From an uncultured Mailhella sp. (GTDB taxonomy: Bacteria > Desulfobacterota > Desulfovibrionia > Desulfovibrionales > Desulfovibrionaceae), in contig NZ_OZ007001.1 in the NCBI RefSeq assembly GCF_963931295.1, forward strand, positions 2,187,001 through 2,251,000: a stretch of DNA of 64,000 nucleotides, in the 5' to 3' direction. This document shows positions 36,084 to 45,794 of this stretch, in pieces. Each line of letters opens with the position of its first letter. Position 1 is the first letter of the stretch. The notes under the pieces were generated by a model that was given only the letters and a program-made list of their open reading frames with translations, made no database searches and was not told the origin of the DNA. Made by a program: the position numbers and the translations under genes.

Positions 36084-36160
36084 TGGGGCGAATAACAGGG
36101 TTTGAACCTGCGACCCCCTGGGCCACAACCAGGTGCTCTGCCAACTGAGCTATATTCGCC
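36084..36160 (-). tRNA. tRNA-His (GTG anticodon)
   Basis: A 77-base cloverleaf on the minus strand. The anticodon arm is CCTGG-TTGTGGC-CCAGG, giving anticodon GTG. The D arm has AGCTCAGTTGGCAGAGC and the T arm GGTTCAAACCC. The acceptor stem has the extra G at position -1 paired with C73, as in histidine tRNAs. The CCA end is encoded. A promoter and terminator flank it, so it is a single-gene unit. Confidence 0.97.
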
Positions 36161-36172
36161 GTGCAGAAAGAG

Positions 36173-36201
36173 TTATTATTCGATAGACGGGGAATAGTCA
36201 A
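36173..36201 (-). promoter_or_regulatory. Promoter of tRNA-His
   Basis: On the minus strand TTGACT (36201-36196) and TAATAA (36178-36173) with a 17-base spacer. The start site would lie a few bases before the mature 5' end. The promoter lies in the murA upstream region on the other strand. Confidence 0.7.
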
Positions 36202-36232
36202 GCATTTTTTTGTCATCCCTGGGAGGAAGAGT

Positions 36233-37495
36233 TTGGACAGTTTCATCATAGAGGGCGGTGCGCCGCTCAAGGGCGTCATTGAGGTCAGCGGCTCCAAGAA
36301 TGCCGCGCTTCCCATCATCATGGCATCCATCGCCGTGGACGACGAAGTGACCTACACCAACGTCCCCGATCTGCGGGACATTCACACCACCATCAAGCTG
36401 CTCAACATTCTGGGACGCGAGGCCTCGCTGGAAAACGGCGTGGTCCGCGTGAAGAACGGCAAGCTCGGCATGGAGGCTCCGTACGATCTCGTGAAGACCA
36501 TGCGTGCGTCCGTGCTCTGCCTGGGGCCGCTTCTGGCGAGGCTCGGCGAGGCCAAGGTGTCTCTGCCCGGCGGCTGCGCCATCGGCGCGCGTCCCGTGGA
36601 TCAGCATCTCTCCGCGCTTGAGAAGATGGGCGCGGTGTTCGATCTGGAAAGCGGCTACATTCACGGCCGCTGCCCCGACGGACTTCAGGGAGCTCACATC
36701 CGTTTTGACTTCCCCACCGTGGGCGGCACGGAAAACGTGCTCATGGCCGCCTGCCTCGCCAGGGGCGAAACGGTGCTGGAAAACGTGGCGCGCGAGCCGG
36801 AAATCGTGGATCTTGCCAACTTTCTCATCCGCTGCGGCGCGCGCATCGAGGGGCACGGCAGCACCATGATCCGCGTGCAGGGAGTGGATCGGCTGCACGG
36901 CTGCACGTATGCCATCATGCCCGACCGCATTGAAGCGGGCACCTTTCTCATTGCCGCGGGCGTGACCGGCGGCGAGCTTCTGCTGAAGAACTGCCCCATC
37001 GGCGACATGGCCGCCGTGGTGGACAAGCTGCGCGCGGCGGGCATGGTCATTGAGGAAACGCCGGAAGGCGTGCTGGCCCGCGTGGGCGAAGGCGGACTTG
37101 CGGGCGTGGACGTGAGCACCCGGCCGCATCCGGGATTCCCCACGGACATGCAGGCGCAGTTCATGGTGCTTTTGTGCTGCGCGCAGGGCTCGGGCCTCGT
37201 GGAAGAGAACATTTTCGAGAACCGCTTCATGCACGTGCAGGAACTGGTGCGCATGGGCGCGGACATCCATGTGACGGGTTCTTCGGCGCTGGTGCGCGGC
37301 GGCCGCAGACTGACCGGCGCGCCGGTCATGGCCTCGGATCTTCGCGCGGGCGCGGCGCTGGTGCTGGCCGGTCTTGCGGCGGAAGGGGAAACCCGCGTGC
37401 AGCGCATCTATCACGTGGACAGAGGCTATGAGCATCTGGCGGACAAGCTTTCGGCCGTGGGAGCCGTCATCCGCCGGGTGAAGGATCCCGACTAG
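36233..37495 (+). CDS. murA: UDP-N-acetylglucosamine 1-carboxyvinyltransferase
   Basis: A 420-aa cytoplasmic enzyme that adds enolpyruvate from PEP to UDP-GlcNAc, the first committed step of peptidoglycan synthesis. It starts [24 protein letters not shown] and contains [15 protein letters not shown], with the reactive Cys that fosfomycin modifies. DYK-type ends and [15 protein letters not shown] near the C-terminus are also present. The TTG at 36233 is the likely start: GGAGG lies 6 bases upstream and the length fits the family exactly. A GTG at 36161 would run through the tRNA-His promoter. It is divergent from tRNA-His. Confidence 0.93.
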   Translation: MDSFIIEGGAPLKGVIEVSGSKNAALPIIMASIAVDDEVTYTNVPDLRDIHTTIKLLNILGREASLENGVVRVKNGKLGMEAPYDLVKTMRASVLCLGPLLARLGEAKVSLPGGCAIGARPVDQHLSALEKMGAVFDLESGYIHGRCPDGLQGAHIRFDFPTVGGTENVLMAACLARGETVLENVAREPEIVDLANFLIRCGARIEGHGSTMIRVQGVDRLHGCTYAIMPDRIEAGTFLIAAGVTGGELLLKNCPIGDMAAVVDKLRAAGMVIEETPEGVLARVGEGGLAGVDVSTRPHPGFPTDMQAQFMVLLCCAQGSGLVEENIFENRFMHVQELVRMGADIHVTGSSALVRGGRRLTGAPVMASDLRAGAALVLAGLAAEGETRVQRIYHVDRGYEHLADKLSAVGAVIRRVKDPD

Positions 37496-37520
37496 GCATT
37501 CCGTTTTTTTCGGAAAGGTG

Positions 37521-37567
37521 AGGCGCGCCGGTGCCGCCGGAGTGTTTCGGCAGGAATCGGCGCGCCT
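37521..37567 (+). terminator. Possible hairpin terminator after murA
   Basis: AGGCGCGCCG (37521-37530) pairs with CGGCGCGCCT (37558-37567); an inner hairpin fills the long loop. The T tail is poor, so read-through into comEC is possible. Confidence 0.4.
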
Positions 37568-37624
37568 TGTTTGCCACAGAGGACAGGCGCGGAAAACGCC
37601 GCGCCGGAATTTTCGGACTGCGCC

Positions 37625-40303
37625 ATGCCGGGCGAACTTCCGTCGCTTCTTTTCCGTCAGCGGCTTCTTCTTGTCGTGCTGGCCGGTTCCGTGTCGCTTC
37701 GCGATGCGGTGCTCGGCGTTGCGCTGTTTGCTCTTGTGATTATGGTTCCGCGGTTCGCTGGCGCGCGTCGGGCGCTGACGGCGGCCGTGTTTTTCCTGCT
37801 CGGCCTGGGGCTCACCTTTCTTGCTTCGCCGCAGGCTCCGGATTGTCCCTCGTGGGCGTCGGTCCCGCGCAAAAGCGTACTTGTCGAGGGACGCGTGTCC
37901 TCCGTGACCGGTCTTCCCGGAGGCCGCGTGCGCGTGCTGCTGGACGATGTGCGTTCGATGGAAGGCATGCCGCCGCTTGCGGAAGAGGCAAAAGCGCGGG
38001 TGCGCAAGGAGCTGGACAGAAAGATCGGCTCCGAACTTTCCGGCGGCAGAAAGGGGTATCCCGGTCGTATTGTGGAGGACGACGCCTCTCCCGTGCCGGG
38101 ACTCGTGAGCCTGACGCTGCAAAAACGGGATATGGAGCACGCGGGCAGACCGGTGGCCGGAGAAACGCTGCGGGCCCTCATGCGCCTGTATCCGACCGTG
38201 GGCAGCGTGAACCCCGGGGTCTCCGATCTCGGCAGGTACTGGGCGGATCGCGACGTCTGGCATAATGCGCGCTTGAACAGAACTGCCGCGGGGCCGCTGT
38301 ATCTGGAGCTTGCCGAGGGCGAAGGACTGGCGTACCGGGCGCAGCGTTTGCGGGAGAGCTGGCGCGAGGCGCTCTCCGCAGAGCTGTTCAAAGACGAGTC
38401 CGCGGACGGGAAGTCCGGCGGCAGGCGAGCGTCGGACCCGCGGGCGGAGGAAGTTCTGCCGCAGGGCAGGGCCATGCTGCCGGCGCTGCTTTTCGGCGAC
38501 CGTTCCTTTCTCAGTCCGCACACCGTGGATCTTTTCAACCGGGCGGGCCTTGTGCATTCGCTGGCCCTGTCCGGGCAGCATCTGGCGCTTGCGGCCATGG
38601 CGGGCGCGGCGCTGATTTTTCTTGCGTCGCGGGCGTTTCGTGGCCTGTTTCTTGTGATGCCGAGGCGCGTGCTCGTGGTTTCTGCGGGCGTTCCCTTTGC
38701 GCTGGCCTATCTTTTTCTCGGCGGCGCGCCGTTTTCCCTCATCCGCGCGGCGTGCATGATGCTGGCCGGTTCCGTGTACCTGTGCCTGCGCCGCAGCACG
38801 GCTCCGCTTGACGCCTTGTTTGCCGCGTGCCTTCTGCTGTTTCTCGGCTGGCCGCTCGCGGCCTTCGATCTTTCCGCGCAGCTTTCCGTGCTTGCCGTGG
38901 CGGGCATACTGCTTTCCATGCCGCTGGTTTCGGCGCTTCGCAGGCGCTTTCCCCCTGCCCGCCGCCCGGGCGGCGATTCCCGCTCACTGCCTTGCCGCGC
39001 AATGCATGCAGCCATACGCTGGAGCGGCACCATGCTCATTCTTTCGCTCTCTGCGCAGCTCGCCGTGCTGCCCGTGATCGTTTCCGTGTTCGGGGCGACG
39101 AGCGTGCAGGTCTGGATGAATCTTATCTGGCTGCCGCCGCTCACCTTTGTCACGCTTCCTGCGGCGGCGCTCGGCATGCTGTTTCTGGCGTGTCTGGGGC
39201 CGCAGAGCTGCTCGACGCTGCTTTTCGCCGCGGCAACGTTCCCTGCCGACGTTATGCTCGATATTCTGGAGCGCATGGCCGAAGCCGGAGCCCTGCCGCT
39301 TGTGCAGTTTATGCGCCCCCTGTCCCTGAGCGCACTCGGCTACGGAGCGGCGCTGACGGGCGGCATGCTGATGCTCGGCCGGAAGCTGAACGGCCTTCCG
39401 TCGGGAGAGGCGGCACGCAGACTGCTGTGCCTCGGGCTTCTGATGATGCCGGCAGGTCAGATGCCCGTCTGGCTCGACGACTGGCGGGCGGCGCGGGAGC
39501 GGGAAGTGGCGCTGACCGTGTTCGACGTGGGCCAGGGGCAGGCGGTGCTTTTGAGTTATCCCGGCGGACGCGTGCTTGTGGACGGCGGCGGCAGCGCCTC
39601 GCCGACGTTCGACTGCGGGCGCAGCATCCTTGCTCCGGCCCTGACATACGGACGCATGCCGCGCCTTGACGCGGTCATCGTGAGTCACACGGACATGGAT
39701 CATGCGCGCGGCCTTCGCTGGATACTGGAACATTTCGAGGTGGGAAGCCTCTGCTGGTCGGCGATGTCCGCGCGGGATGATTCCGCCGACGGCAGGGCGC
39801 TGCGCGAGATAGCGGCGCGGCGGGGCATTCCGGAGCGGATTCTGGGCCGCGGTGACGTGATGGAGCTTGCCGAAGGCATACGGCTGGAAATGGTCTGGCC
39901 GGACAAGGCGGAAACAGAGCCCCGGCCGGGCAGAAAAATTTCGTCCAACGCTGCGTCGCTCTCGTTTCGCGTGATTCGCGACGAGGTGCCGCTGGCCATC
40001 CTGTGCGGCGACATGACGGCTCCGGCGCTGCGGCGTCTTGCGGAGAGCGGACAGGATCTGCGGGCCGAGCTGCTTGTGCTGCCGCATCACGGCGCGGCGT
40101 CGAGCCTTCAGCGGAAGTTTTACGATGCCGTGTCGCCGGAAGCGGCTGCGGCTTCGGCGGCGGCGTTCAATCATTACGGTTTCCCCGGACGAAAGGTGCG
40201 CGCGGAGATGGCCCGGCGGCTGATTCCTCTGTACAGCACCACGATGCTCGGAGGCTTCACCGTGACATGGTCGGGAAAGGACGGGCGCATGACGCTGCCC
40301 TGA
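37625..40303 (+). CDS. comEC: ComEC/Rec2-family DNA internalisation protein
   Basis: A protein of about 892 aa. Order of parts: N-terminal helices, an OB-like DUF4131 region (residues ~80-230), a Competence domain of about seven helices (LVHSLALSGQHLALAAMAG, PFSLIRAACMM, LWPLAAFDLSAQLSVLAVAG) and a C-terminal metallo-beta-lactamase domain (TVFDVGQGQAVLLSYPGG, VSHTDMDHARGL, PHHGAASS). It would form the inner-membrane channel for single-stranded DNA uptake. Whether the organism is transformable is not shown; a ComM-like ATPase gene is also in the window. The ATG at 37625 lacks a good ribosome binding site, and a TTG at 37571 is an alternative start. Confidence 0.87.
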   Translation: MPGELPSLLFRQRLLLVVLAGSVSLRDAVLGVALFALVIMVPRFAGARRALTAAVFFLLGLGLTFLASPQAPDCPSWASVPRKSVLVEGRVSSVTGLPGGRVRVLLDDVRSMEGMPPLAEEAKARVRKELDRKIGSELSGGRKGYPGRIVEDDASPVPGLVSLTLQKRDMEHAGRPVAGETLRALMRLYPTVGSVNPGVSDLGRYWADRDVWHNARLNRTAAGPLYLELAEGEGLAYRAQRLRESWREALSAELFKDESADGKSGGRRASDPRAEEVLPQGRAMLPALLFGDRSFLSPHTVDLFNRAGLVHSLALSGQHLALAAMAGAALIFLASRAFRGLFLVMPRRVLVVSAGVPFALAYLFLGGAPFSLIRAACMMLAGSVYLCLRRSTAPLDALFAACLLLFLGWPLAAFDLSAQLSVLAVAGILLSMPLVSALRRRFPPARRPGGDSRSLPCRAMHAAIRWSGTMLILSLSAQLAVLPVIVSVFGATSVQVWMNLIWLPPLTFVTLPAAALGMLFLACLGPQSCSTLLFAAATFPADVMLDILERMAEAGALPLVQFMRPLSLSALGYGAALTGGMLMLGRKLNGLPSGEAARRLLCLGLLMMPAGQMPVWLDDWRAAREREVALTVFDVGQGQAVLLSYPGGRVLVDGGGSASPTFDCGRSILAPALTYGRMPRLDAVIVSHTDMDHARGLRWILEHFEVGSLCWSAMSARDDSADGRALREIAARRGIPERILGRGDVMELAEGIRLEMVWPDKAETEPRPGRKISSNAASLSFRVIRDEVPLAILCGDMTAPALRRLAESGQDLRAELLVLPHHGAASSLQRKFYDAVSPEAAAASAAAFNHYGFPGRKVRAEMARRLIPLYSTTMLGGFTVTWSGKDGRMTLP

Positions 40304-41045
40304 ACTTCGCGCCGGTCGGACGGCAGCGCGGAACGGGGCCATGCGGCAGGGCGGAAGCGAGGCGTGTGCGCGTCGTCGGCTGCGGAAAAGAACAATTCCG
40401 AGCAGTTCTGTAGGATTTGAAGAAAAAAGTCGCACAGAGCCCGAGAGAGGCGTTAAATCGGGGCTGCCGAAAGATTGGCGGAAGAGCAGTCGGCCCCGGG
40501 CGCGTTCGAGCAAAAAATTTTCGGAGATGGCGGAAAGAAGAGCGCTTTTCGCACGGCGCAGCGGTCGGCCGCACGCGGCAACATTTTTTCTGGATATTCC
40601 GGCGTGTTGCGGGCGTTGATCGAGCGGGAATACTTGAGCATGGAACGCCGCGCGGCTGCGGAGCGGAGTTTTCCGGGCGCGTCAGCCTTTTGAAGGGCGA
40701 GGCGGCGGGGTCTGCCGTGGGGGCGTCGGGAAAGTGCGGCCTGCTGCGGCAGGGGCGTCTTCCTGTCCTTGTTGCGGGGACGCATCGGCTTGCCGTTGTC
40801 GGCAAGGCTTGCGGGGAGTTGCGCGCGGGCGCAAGAGAAGCGTGTCATCGGCGTTGCGCCGCAGGGGCGTTGCCCGCCGTGCTGCGTGTTGCGGATTCTC
40901 GGCAGAGGTTCGGAGGAATCGGAGGAAGACGCCGGGGAGGGCCGGCGCAGGCAACGCATGGCGGGAGAGCGCGTTCGCTGCGCTGCGGCCGCGCCTCGCT
41001 CGCATCATCAGCGCATTCGGCGCGAAGAATGTTCGCGAGTGCGTC
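40304..41045. other. Spacer between comEC and hydrogenase protease gene
   Basis: About 740 bp, GC-rich, no supported gene. Long open frames exist on both strands but their proteins are Arg/Ala-rich and have no family features. It holds one copy of a near-repeat (40723-40761) that recurs beyond the next gene. Confidence 0.5.
40723..40761 (+). repeat. Short near-direct repeat, copy 1
   Basis: GCGTCGGGAAAGTGCGGCC followed by a TGC/GGC-rich stretch. It matches copy 2 (41693-41731) at about 35 of 39 positions with two single-base gaps. The copies flank the hydrogenase maturation protease gene. Confidence 0.5.
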
Positions 41046-41525
41046 TCAGCGGTCGCTCACGGCAATGCCCAGTTCGCGCAGTTCGTCCACGAGCTTCTGC
41101 GCCAGCGCGGGCACGGCGTCGCGGCACACGGGGGAGAGCCCCAGCTCCATGGTGTTGTAGTCGGCGGGTTCCATGCCGAACACCACGCCTTCCGGGCGAT
41201 GACCGAGAATGTCGCAGTAAATGAGCGTGTCCACGAGGTCGGTCTGATGCAGCGAGTCGCGGAAGCTCATGCTCTTGCGCAGATCGTTGTCCGTGAGGCG
41301 GTAGATGCTGCCGGGCGCGTCGCCGCCGAGCACGGCGTCGAGCACATAGACGCGGTCGCACTGCAAAAGGGCGTCCATGAGTCCCATGCCCAGCGTGCCG
41401 CCGTCCACAAGCGTGACGTTTTCGGGAAAGGCGTAATGTTCCTGAAGCCATTCGAGCGCGCGCACGCCGATGCCTTCGTCGGTGAAAAGAATGTTGCCTA
41501 CGCCAAGAATGAGAATGCGGTCCAT
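41046..41525 (-). CDS. hynD: Hydrogenase maturation protease (HynD/HybD type)
   Basis: A 159-aa cytoplasmic endopeptidase that clips the C-terminal tail from the [NiFe] hydrogenase large subunit after nickel insertion. ILGVGNILFTDEGIG contains the conserved Asp/Glu nickel-sensing residues, LVDGGTLGMGLMD follows, and VLDAVLGGDAPG carries the second conserved acid. The ATG at 41525 has a weak GAGAT upstream. It lies about 680 bp downstream of hynA on the same strand, beyond the hyn terminator, so it probably has its own promoter. The expected substrate, HynA with an intact C-terminal extension, is encoded just upstream. Confidence 0.88.
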   Translation of the reverse strand: MDRILILGVGNILFTDEGIGVRALEWLQEHYAFPENVTLVDGGTLGMGLMDALLQCDRVYVLDAVLGGDAPGSIYRLTDNDLRKSMSFRDSLHQTDLVDTLIYCDILGHRPEGVVFGMEPADYNTMELGLSPVCRDAVPALAQKLVDELRELGIAVSDR

Positions 41526-42154
41526 GGTGATCTCAAAAATCGGGAAAGGTGGCGGGAAAATCGACGGGCCGTCGCAGTGCGGCGCGTGTTTTCCGGAATG
41601 GTGATCGGACTGTGATGCGGAAGGAGACGTGCTGACGCGGAACGCTGCGGGAAGCGCCAAACATTTTTTCATCGTCCGCAGCGGCCCCGGAAGCGTCGGG
41701 GAAAGTGCGGCCTGCGGCGGCAGGGCGCCTTCATGCCCTGAGCCGAATGCGGGAGAGGGGCGGCGCTGCACCTCTCTCCGGCGTGTCTCACTCGTGGGGC
41801 GGGCGGAGCGCCGGAGAGGCTCGCCGCACGGCGCGGGCCATGCGCAAGTCACGCGAGGCAATCTTTCCCCAGGCGGGTTTTGCCGCGCAGCACGGGCCGG
41901 GCAACCATCGCCCCCGCGGGCCGGGTGAACATCGTTGCCGCGCAGGCGTTTGCCCTCGCGGAGGAACGCCGTTCCGGCTGTCCTGTTCGGTCCGGCATTG
42001 CACCTTGACGCTGGAAGCGTCGGTCGGGAGCCTGCCTTGCAATGTCGGCAGCGCCGAAGTTCAAACCGCGCATGCAGGCCGGGCGTCAGATGCGGCAGGC
42101 TCCGCAACGCGCGTGGCTTTCGGTGCGGCTTTTTCGGCGTCCATGTTCGGCCAT
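41526..42154. other. Spacer between hynD and the hynA terminator
   Basis: GC-rich, with no supported gene. It contains copy 2 of the near-repeat (41693-41731). Several accidental open frames on both strands were not believed. Confidence 0.5.
41693..41731 (+). repeat. Short near-direct repeat, copy 2
   Basis: Matches copy 1 at 40723-40761: same GCGTCGGG start, GAAAGTGCGGCCTGC core and GGCAGGG end, with a few substitutions and gaps. Confidence 0.5.
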
Positions 42155-42189
42155 GAAAAAAGGGGGAGGATCGGACATCCTCCCCCCTT
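42155..42189 (-). terminator. Intrinsic terminator after hynA
   Basis: AAGGGGGAGGAT (42160-42171) pairs with ATCCTCCCCCCTT (42177-42189), followed by T on the minus strand, 15 bp beyond the hynA stop. Confidence 0.87.
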
Positions 42190-42203
42190 GTCGTCATGAC
42201 GGA

Positions 42204-43883
42204 TTACAGAATTCTGAAGTCGTAACCCTGATTGGTGCGGCCGTCGATGACGTGCACGCCGCAGGCGATGCACGGATCGAAGGAATGCACGGTGCGCAGG
42301 ATTTCCACGGGGCGCTTGGGATCGGCCACGGGCGTGCCGACGAGGGCGGCTTCCACAGCGGAGAGCTTGCCTTCGGCGCAGCGCGGTCCGAGGTTCCAGG
42401 TGGAGGGCACCACGAGCTGGAAGTTGGCGATTTTGCCGTTTTCAATGACCAGCCAGTGCGACAGGCCGCCGCGGGGCGCGTGAACGAAGCCCACGCCTTC
42501 GGCGTTCTTGGGCACTTCGGTGTTGATGCAGATCTTGTTGTCGCCTTTGGCGATGTTGTCTTCAAGCTGCTGAATCCATTCACCGATGCCGTTGGCCACC
42601 ACCACGGCTTCCACGCCGCGGGCGGCGGTGCGGCCGAGGGTGGAGAACAGGGCTTCGGGACCGACGTTCAGGGCCTTCAGCACCGTGTTTACGGTGTCGG
42701 TGACGAGCTTGTCGCCCTGAGCGTAGGAAATGAGCATCTGCGCAAGAGGACCGGTTTCAATGGCATGGCCGTCATAGCGCGGGGCCTTCATCCAGGAGTA
42801 GCGGTCGGGATCGCCGATACGGGTGAAGCGAGGATCGGTCACGCCCTGATAGGGAGCGCGGGCTTCGTCGCCTTCAAACCAGCTGTGACGCACGTGCTCG
42901 GAAATCTTCGAGGGATCGAAGGGCAGCACCGTGCTGAGATCGCGGTTGTAGATGACGCCCGGCTTGAGCCAGCGGGTGGTGAGATCGCGTTCCTTGCCCG
43001 GGAATTCGCCGAAGTCCATGTAGTCGGAAACGCCGCCGCCGATGGCGGCCCAGTCCTTGTAAGCGCCGGCCACGAGCAGCAGATCGGGAATGTACACCTG
43101 TTCCACGAAGTTGCGGGCCTTCTGATACAGGGCCTTGAACTGGGCGATGGTGTCGGGGCGCAGGGCGTTGTAGCAGGTGACGCCGCCCGCGATGAGGAAC
43201 TGCGGATGCGGATTCTTGGCGCCGAACACGGCCGTGGCGCGGGCGATTTCCACCTGAACGCGCAGGGCTTCCAGATAGTGGGCCGTGGCCACGAGGTTGG
43301 CTTCGGGATCGAGATAGTAGGAAGGATGTCCGCCGAGGAAGTAGGCGTTGGTGAAGGGGCCGAGCTGACCGCTTTCCACGAGGGCCTTCACCTTGGCCTG
43401 CACGGCGCGCAGTTCGTCCTCGCTGGTGGGGCGGGGAGAAATGGAGGCGTTCAGCTTGGCGGCCTTGGCCGGATCGGCCTTGAGGGCGGCGGCCACGTCC
43501 ACGAAGTCGAGGGCGTGCAGGTGATAGAAGTGCACCACGTGGTCATGCAGGTTCTGCATGCCGAGCACGAGATTGCGGATCAGCGTGGCGTTCGCGGGAA
43601 TCTCGATCTTCATGGCGTCTTCAAGGGCGCGGGTGGACGCGAGAGAGTGCGTGTAGGTACACACGCCGCAGGTGCGGCCGGTGAAGAACTGGGCGTCGCG
43701 CGGATCGCGGCCCTTGAGGATGGTTTCCAGCCCGCGGAACAGGGTGGAGCAGCTTCTGGCGTCTTTGACGCGTCCGTTTTCGACTTCCACCTCGATGCGG
43801 AGATGGCCCTCGATACGGGTAAGCGGGTCCACCACGATGGGCCCGGTATAGGAACTCTGGGGAGTGGTTTTTGCTTCGCTCAT
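42204..43883 (-). CDS. hynA: Periplasmic [NiFe] hydrogenase large subunit
   Basis: A 559-aa subunit carrying the NiFe active site that oxidises or makes H2. The two ligand pairs are in GRTCGVCTYTH (near residue 71) and DPCIACGVH near the C-terminus. The nickel ligands are all Cys, so it is not the selenocysteine type. A 15-residue tail after the His (VIDGRTNQGYDFRIL) is the piece removed by HynD. It has no signal peptide of its own and should cross with HynB through Tat. hynB lies 14 bp upstream in the operon; a terminator follows. Confidence 0.95.
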   Translation of the reverse strand: MSEAKTTPQSSYTGPIVVDPLTRIEGHLRIEVEVENGRVKDARSCSTLFRGLETILKGRDPRDAQFFTGRTCGVCTYTHSLASTRALEDAMKIEIPANATLIRNLVLGMQNLHDHVVHFYHLHALDFVDVAAALKADPAKAAKLNASISPRPTSEDELRAVQAKVKALVESGQLGPFTNAYFLGGHPSYYLDPEANLVATAHYLEALRVQVEIARATAVFGAKNPHPQFLIAGGVTCYNALRPDTIAQFKALYQKARNFVEQVYIPDLLLVAGAYKDWAAIGGGVSDYMDFGEFPGKERDLTTRWLKPGVIYNRDLSTVLPFDPSKISEHVRHSWFEGDEARAPYQGVTDPRFTRIGDPDRYSWMKAPRYDGHAIETGPLAQMLISYAQGDKLVTDTVNTVLKALNVGPEALFSTLGRTAARGVEAVVVANGIGEWIQQLEDNIAKGDNKICINTEVPKNAEGVGFVHAPRGGLSHWLVIENGKIANFQLVVPSTWNLGPRCAEGKLSAVEAALVGTPVADPKRPVEILRTVHSFDPCIACGVHVIDGRTNQGYDFRIL

Positions 43884-43897
43884 GGTGGCATTACTCG

Positions 43898-44848
43898 CTA
43901 GTTTTCATAGAAGGGGGTCAGCTTGTCCCAGAAGTTCGGTTCGGAACAGCCTATGCAGGGATGTCCGGCGGCCACGGGCCAGTTCACGTCGTTGAACAGG
44001 GCCTTGGGGCAGTTGTTGTAGGTCACCGGACCCTTGCAGCCGAGCTTGTAGAGGCACCAGCCCTTGCGGGCTTCTTCGGAGTCGAAGGAAGGAGCGAATT
44101 CCCCGGCTTCAAAGTGGGGCAGGCGTTCGCACAGTTCGTGAACGGTGTGGCCGTAGAACGCCAGAGGACGATTGAGGGCGTCGAGTTCCAGCTTGACGCC
44201 GGAGAGCACGGCGGCGATGGTGCCGATGAGATTCAGGGGATTGGGCGGGCAGCCGGGAACGTTGACGGCCTTGATGCCGAGATCGGCGAAGCAGTCGTTC
44301 ACGCCCTTGCAGCCGGAAGGATTGGGCGCGGCGGAAGGAATGCCGCCGAAGCAGGCGCAGGTGCCGTAGGAAATGACGGCCTTGGCGCCGGGCAGCACTT
44401 CCTTGTTGATGGCGTACATGGTCTTGCCGCCGATGGTGCCGTAGAGGCCGTCCATGGCGGTGGGAATGGCGCCTTCCACGACGCACACGTAGCCGTTGGG
44501 ATTCTTCATGGCCAGGTGCAGAGCGTCTTCCGCGGCTTCGCCGGCGGCGGCCATGATGGTTTCCTGATAGTCGAGGGAAATGGTGTCGAGAATGAGCTCG
44601 TCAATGAACGGCTTGCTCGAACGCAGCAGCGCTTCCGTGCATCCGGTGCATTCCGCGTCGTGCAGGTAGATGACGGCAGGACGCGCGGCAGACGTGAGAG
44701 CCTTTGCCATGGTGGGCGCAAACGCGGGACCCAGACCCATGGCCACAGCCACAGTGGAACAGAATTTCAGAAACTCGCGGCGCGACACGCCCCGTTTTTC
44801 AAGGCGTTCTTCCGCGCCTTCTTTCCCCAGACCAATGGAGATTTGCAT
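43898..44848 (-). CDS. hynB: Periplasmic [NiFe] hydrogenase small subunit
   Basis: A 316-aa protein with a Tat signal ([10 protein letters not shown], cleavage after about residue 49) and three iron-sulfur clusters. The proximal cluster uses [15 protein letters not shown] and PGCPPNP; the others use [20 protein letters not shown] and [13 protein letters not shown]. It passes electrons from the NiFe site of HynA to periplasmic cytochrome c3. GGAGG lies 5 bases upstream of the ATG at 44848. It is the first gene of the hynBA operon, with a promoter about 140 bp upstream. Confidence 0.95.
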   Translation of the reverse strand: MQISIGLGKEGAEERLEKRGVSRREFLKFCSTVAVAMGLGPAFAPTMAKALTSAARPAVIYLHDAECTGCTEALLRSSKPFIDELILDTISLDYQETIMAAAGEAAEDALHLAMKNPNGYVCVVEGAIPTAMDGLYGTIGGKTMYAINKEVLPGAKAVISYGTCACFGGIPSAAPNPSGCKGVNDCFADLGIKAVNVPGCPPNPLNLIGTIAAVLSGVKLELDALNRPLAFYGHTVHELCERLPHFEAGEFAPSFDSEEARKGWCLYKLGCKGPVTYNNCPKALFNDVNWPVAAGHPCIGCSEPNFWDKLTPFYEN

Positions 44849-44983
44849 AAGGCCCTCCTGGCGCTGATAGACAGGACTTTTCCGCGAAGGCTTCCATGGC
44901 GGCGGGAAGGTCGCGGCTTTTGCCGATAAGGGAACAAGTCATGCGCTGAGGCATGATCTTCTTCTGATATTACTTTATATCCG

Positions 44984-45012
44984 ACTCTAACATCAGAGAA
45001 GGGGCAGGTCAA
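44984..45012 (-). promoter_or_regulatory. Putative promoter of hynBA with nearby palindrome
   Basis: On the minus strand TTGACC (45012-45007) and TAGAGT (44989-44984) with a 17-base spacer. A palindrome GATAT-N6-ATATC lies at 44966-44981, overlapping the expected start site, a place where a repressor could bind. Confidence 0.5.
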
Positions 45013-45794
45013 CCGACGAGAATCTTTTCTTTGAAGAAATGATATAAAAATCACATGGTTCCGTCTTTGACCCGACAAATTCGGCAAGTGCGGGAGATGA
45101 CAGCCTTTTTCTGGCGTCCGAAGAAAGAGCGGGCGCGCCGCCTCCTGCGTCGTGCCGCGTTCTTCGTGCCGCAGGGCCGGGGCCCTCGATGAGAAAGGCC
45201 AATGCGGACGTTTTTGCCTCGCGTGCGGAAGCGGGCATGCCGGAAGCTGCGCCGCCGGGCTTTGAATGCGGCCTCCGTCCGCAGAAGGGACCGCACAGGC
45301 GCGCAGTCGCCGTCATCCGCCCTGCGCTTCCCCGCCCGCAGGCGGAAAAAGCGGTGAGGGCCCGGCAAGCTGCGCCTGAATGAGGATCTCTTCGTCCGCA
45401 CGCGGAAAATCTCGACGCCTGCCGTTCGTCGCTCCGAGGCCCGGCGTTTTCAGTCCCGCAAAGGCGCGCCGACATGCTCCATAACTTCCGACCGCGGCGA
45501 AGTTTTCCCGCCTGCGCAGAAAAGCCTGAAGGGGCGCGCCGCCGCACGCAGGCAACATCCTCTGCGCCCGGAAGAATAAATAATCTGAGCTCTTCGGGCG
45601 TCAGTCCTCGTTGAGCGATCTTTTCCGCCATGTCGAGCACGGCGGCCATTGCCGCCTGCGCGCAGAAAAGGTTCCAGAGATTATCGGCGTGTCCGTCGGC
45701 GAAAGGCCTTTCCCGCCTGCGCGGAAGAAAGGCGCAACGAGTTGCCCATGCTCCTGCAAGGCTTCCACGGTTTCCGCCCAGAGCAGGAAACACG
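45013..45794. other. Spacer upstream of hynBA with a possible gene remnant
   Basis: About 780 bp with no sure gene. On the minus strand near 45560-45649 a short stretch reads MAAVLDMAEKIAQRG and TPEELRLFILPG, which looks protein-like and could be part of a decayed or unknown gene, but the rest of the frame does not. Short Cys/Arg-rich palindromic pieces (such as TTTCCCGCCTGCGC with A/G-rich ends near 45506 and 45709) recur in the spacer. Confidence 0.4.

Noticed and set aside
40417..41160. 247-codon + strand frame
   Set aside because: Arg/Ser-rich, no family features, and runs antisense into hynD.
42204..43883. Selenocysteine in the hydrogenase large subunit
   Set aside because: All four active-site ligands are encoded as Cys and no in-frame TGA occurs.
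44993..45793. 266-codon minus-strand frame upstream of hynBA
   Set aside because: Most of it is noise and it crosses the hyn promoter; only a short stretch looks protein-like and is reported separately.
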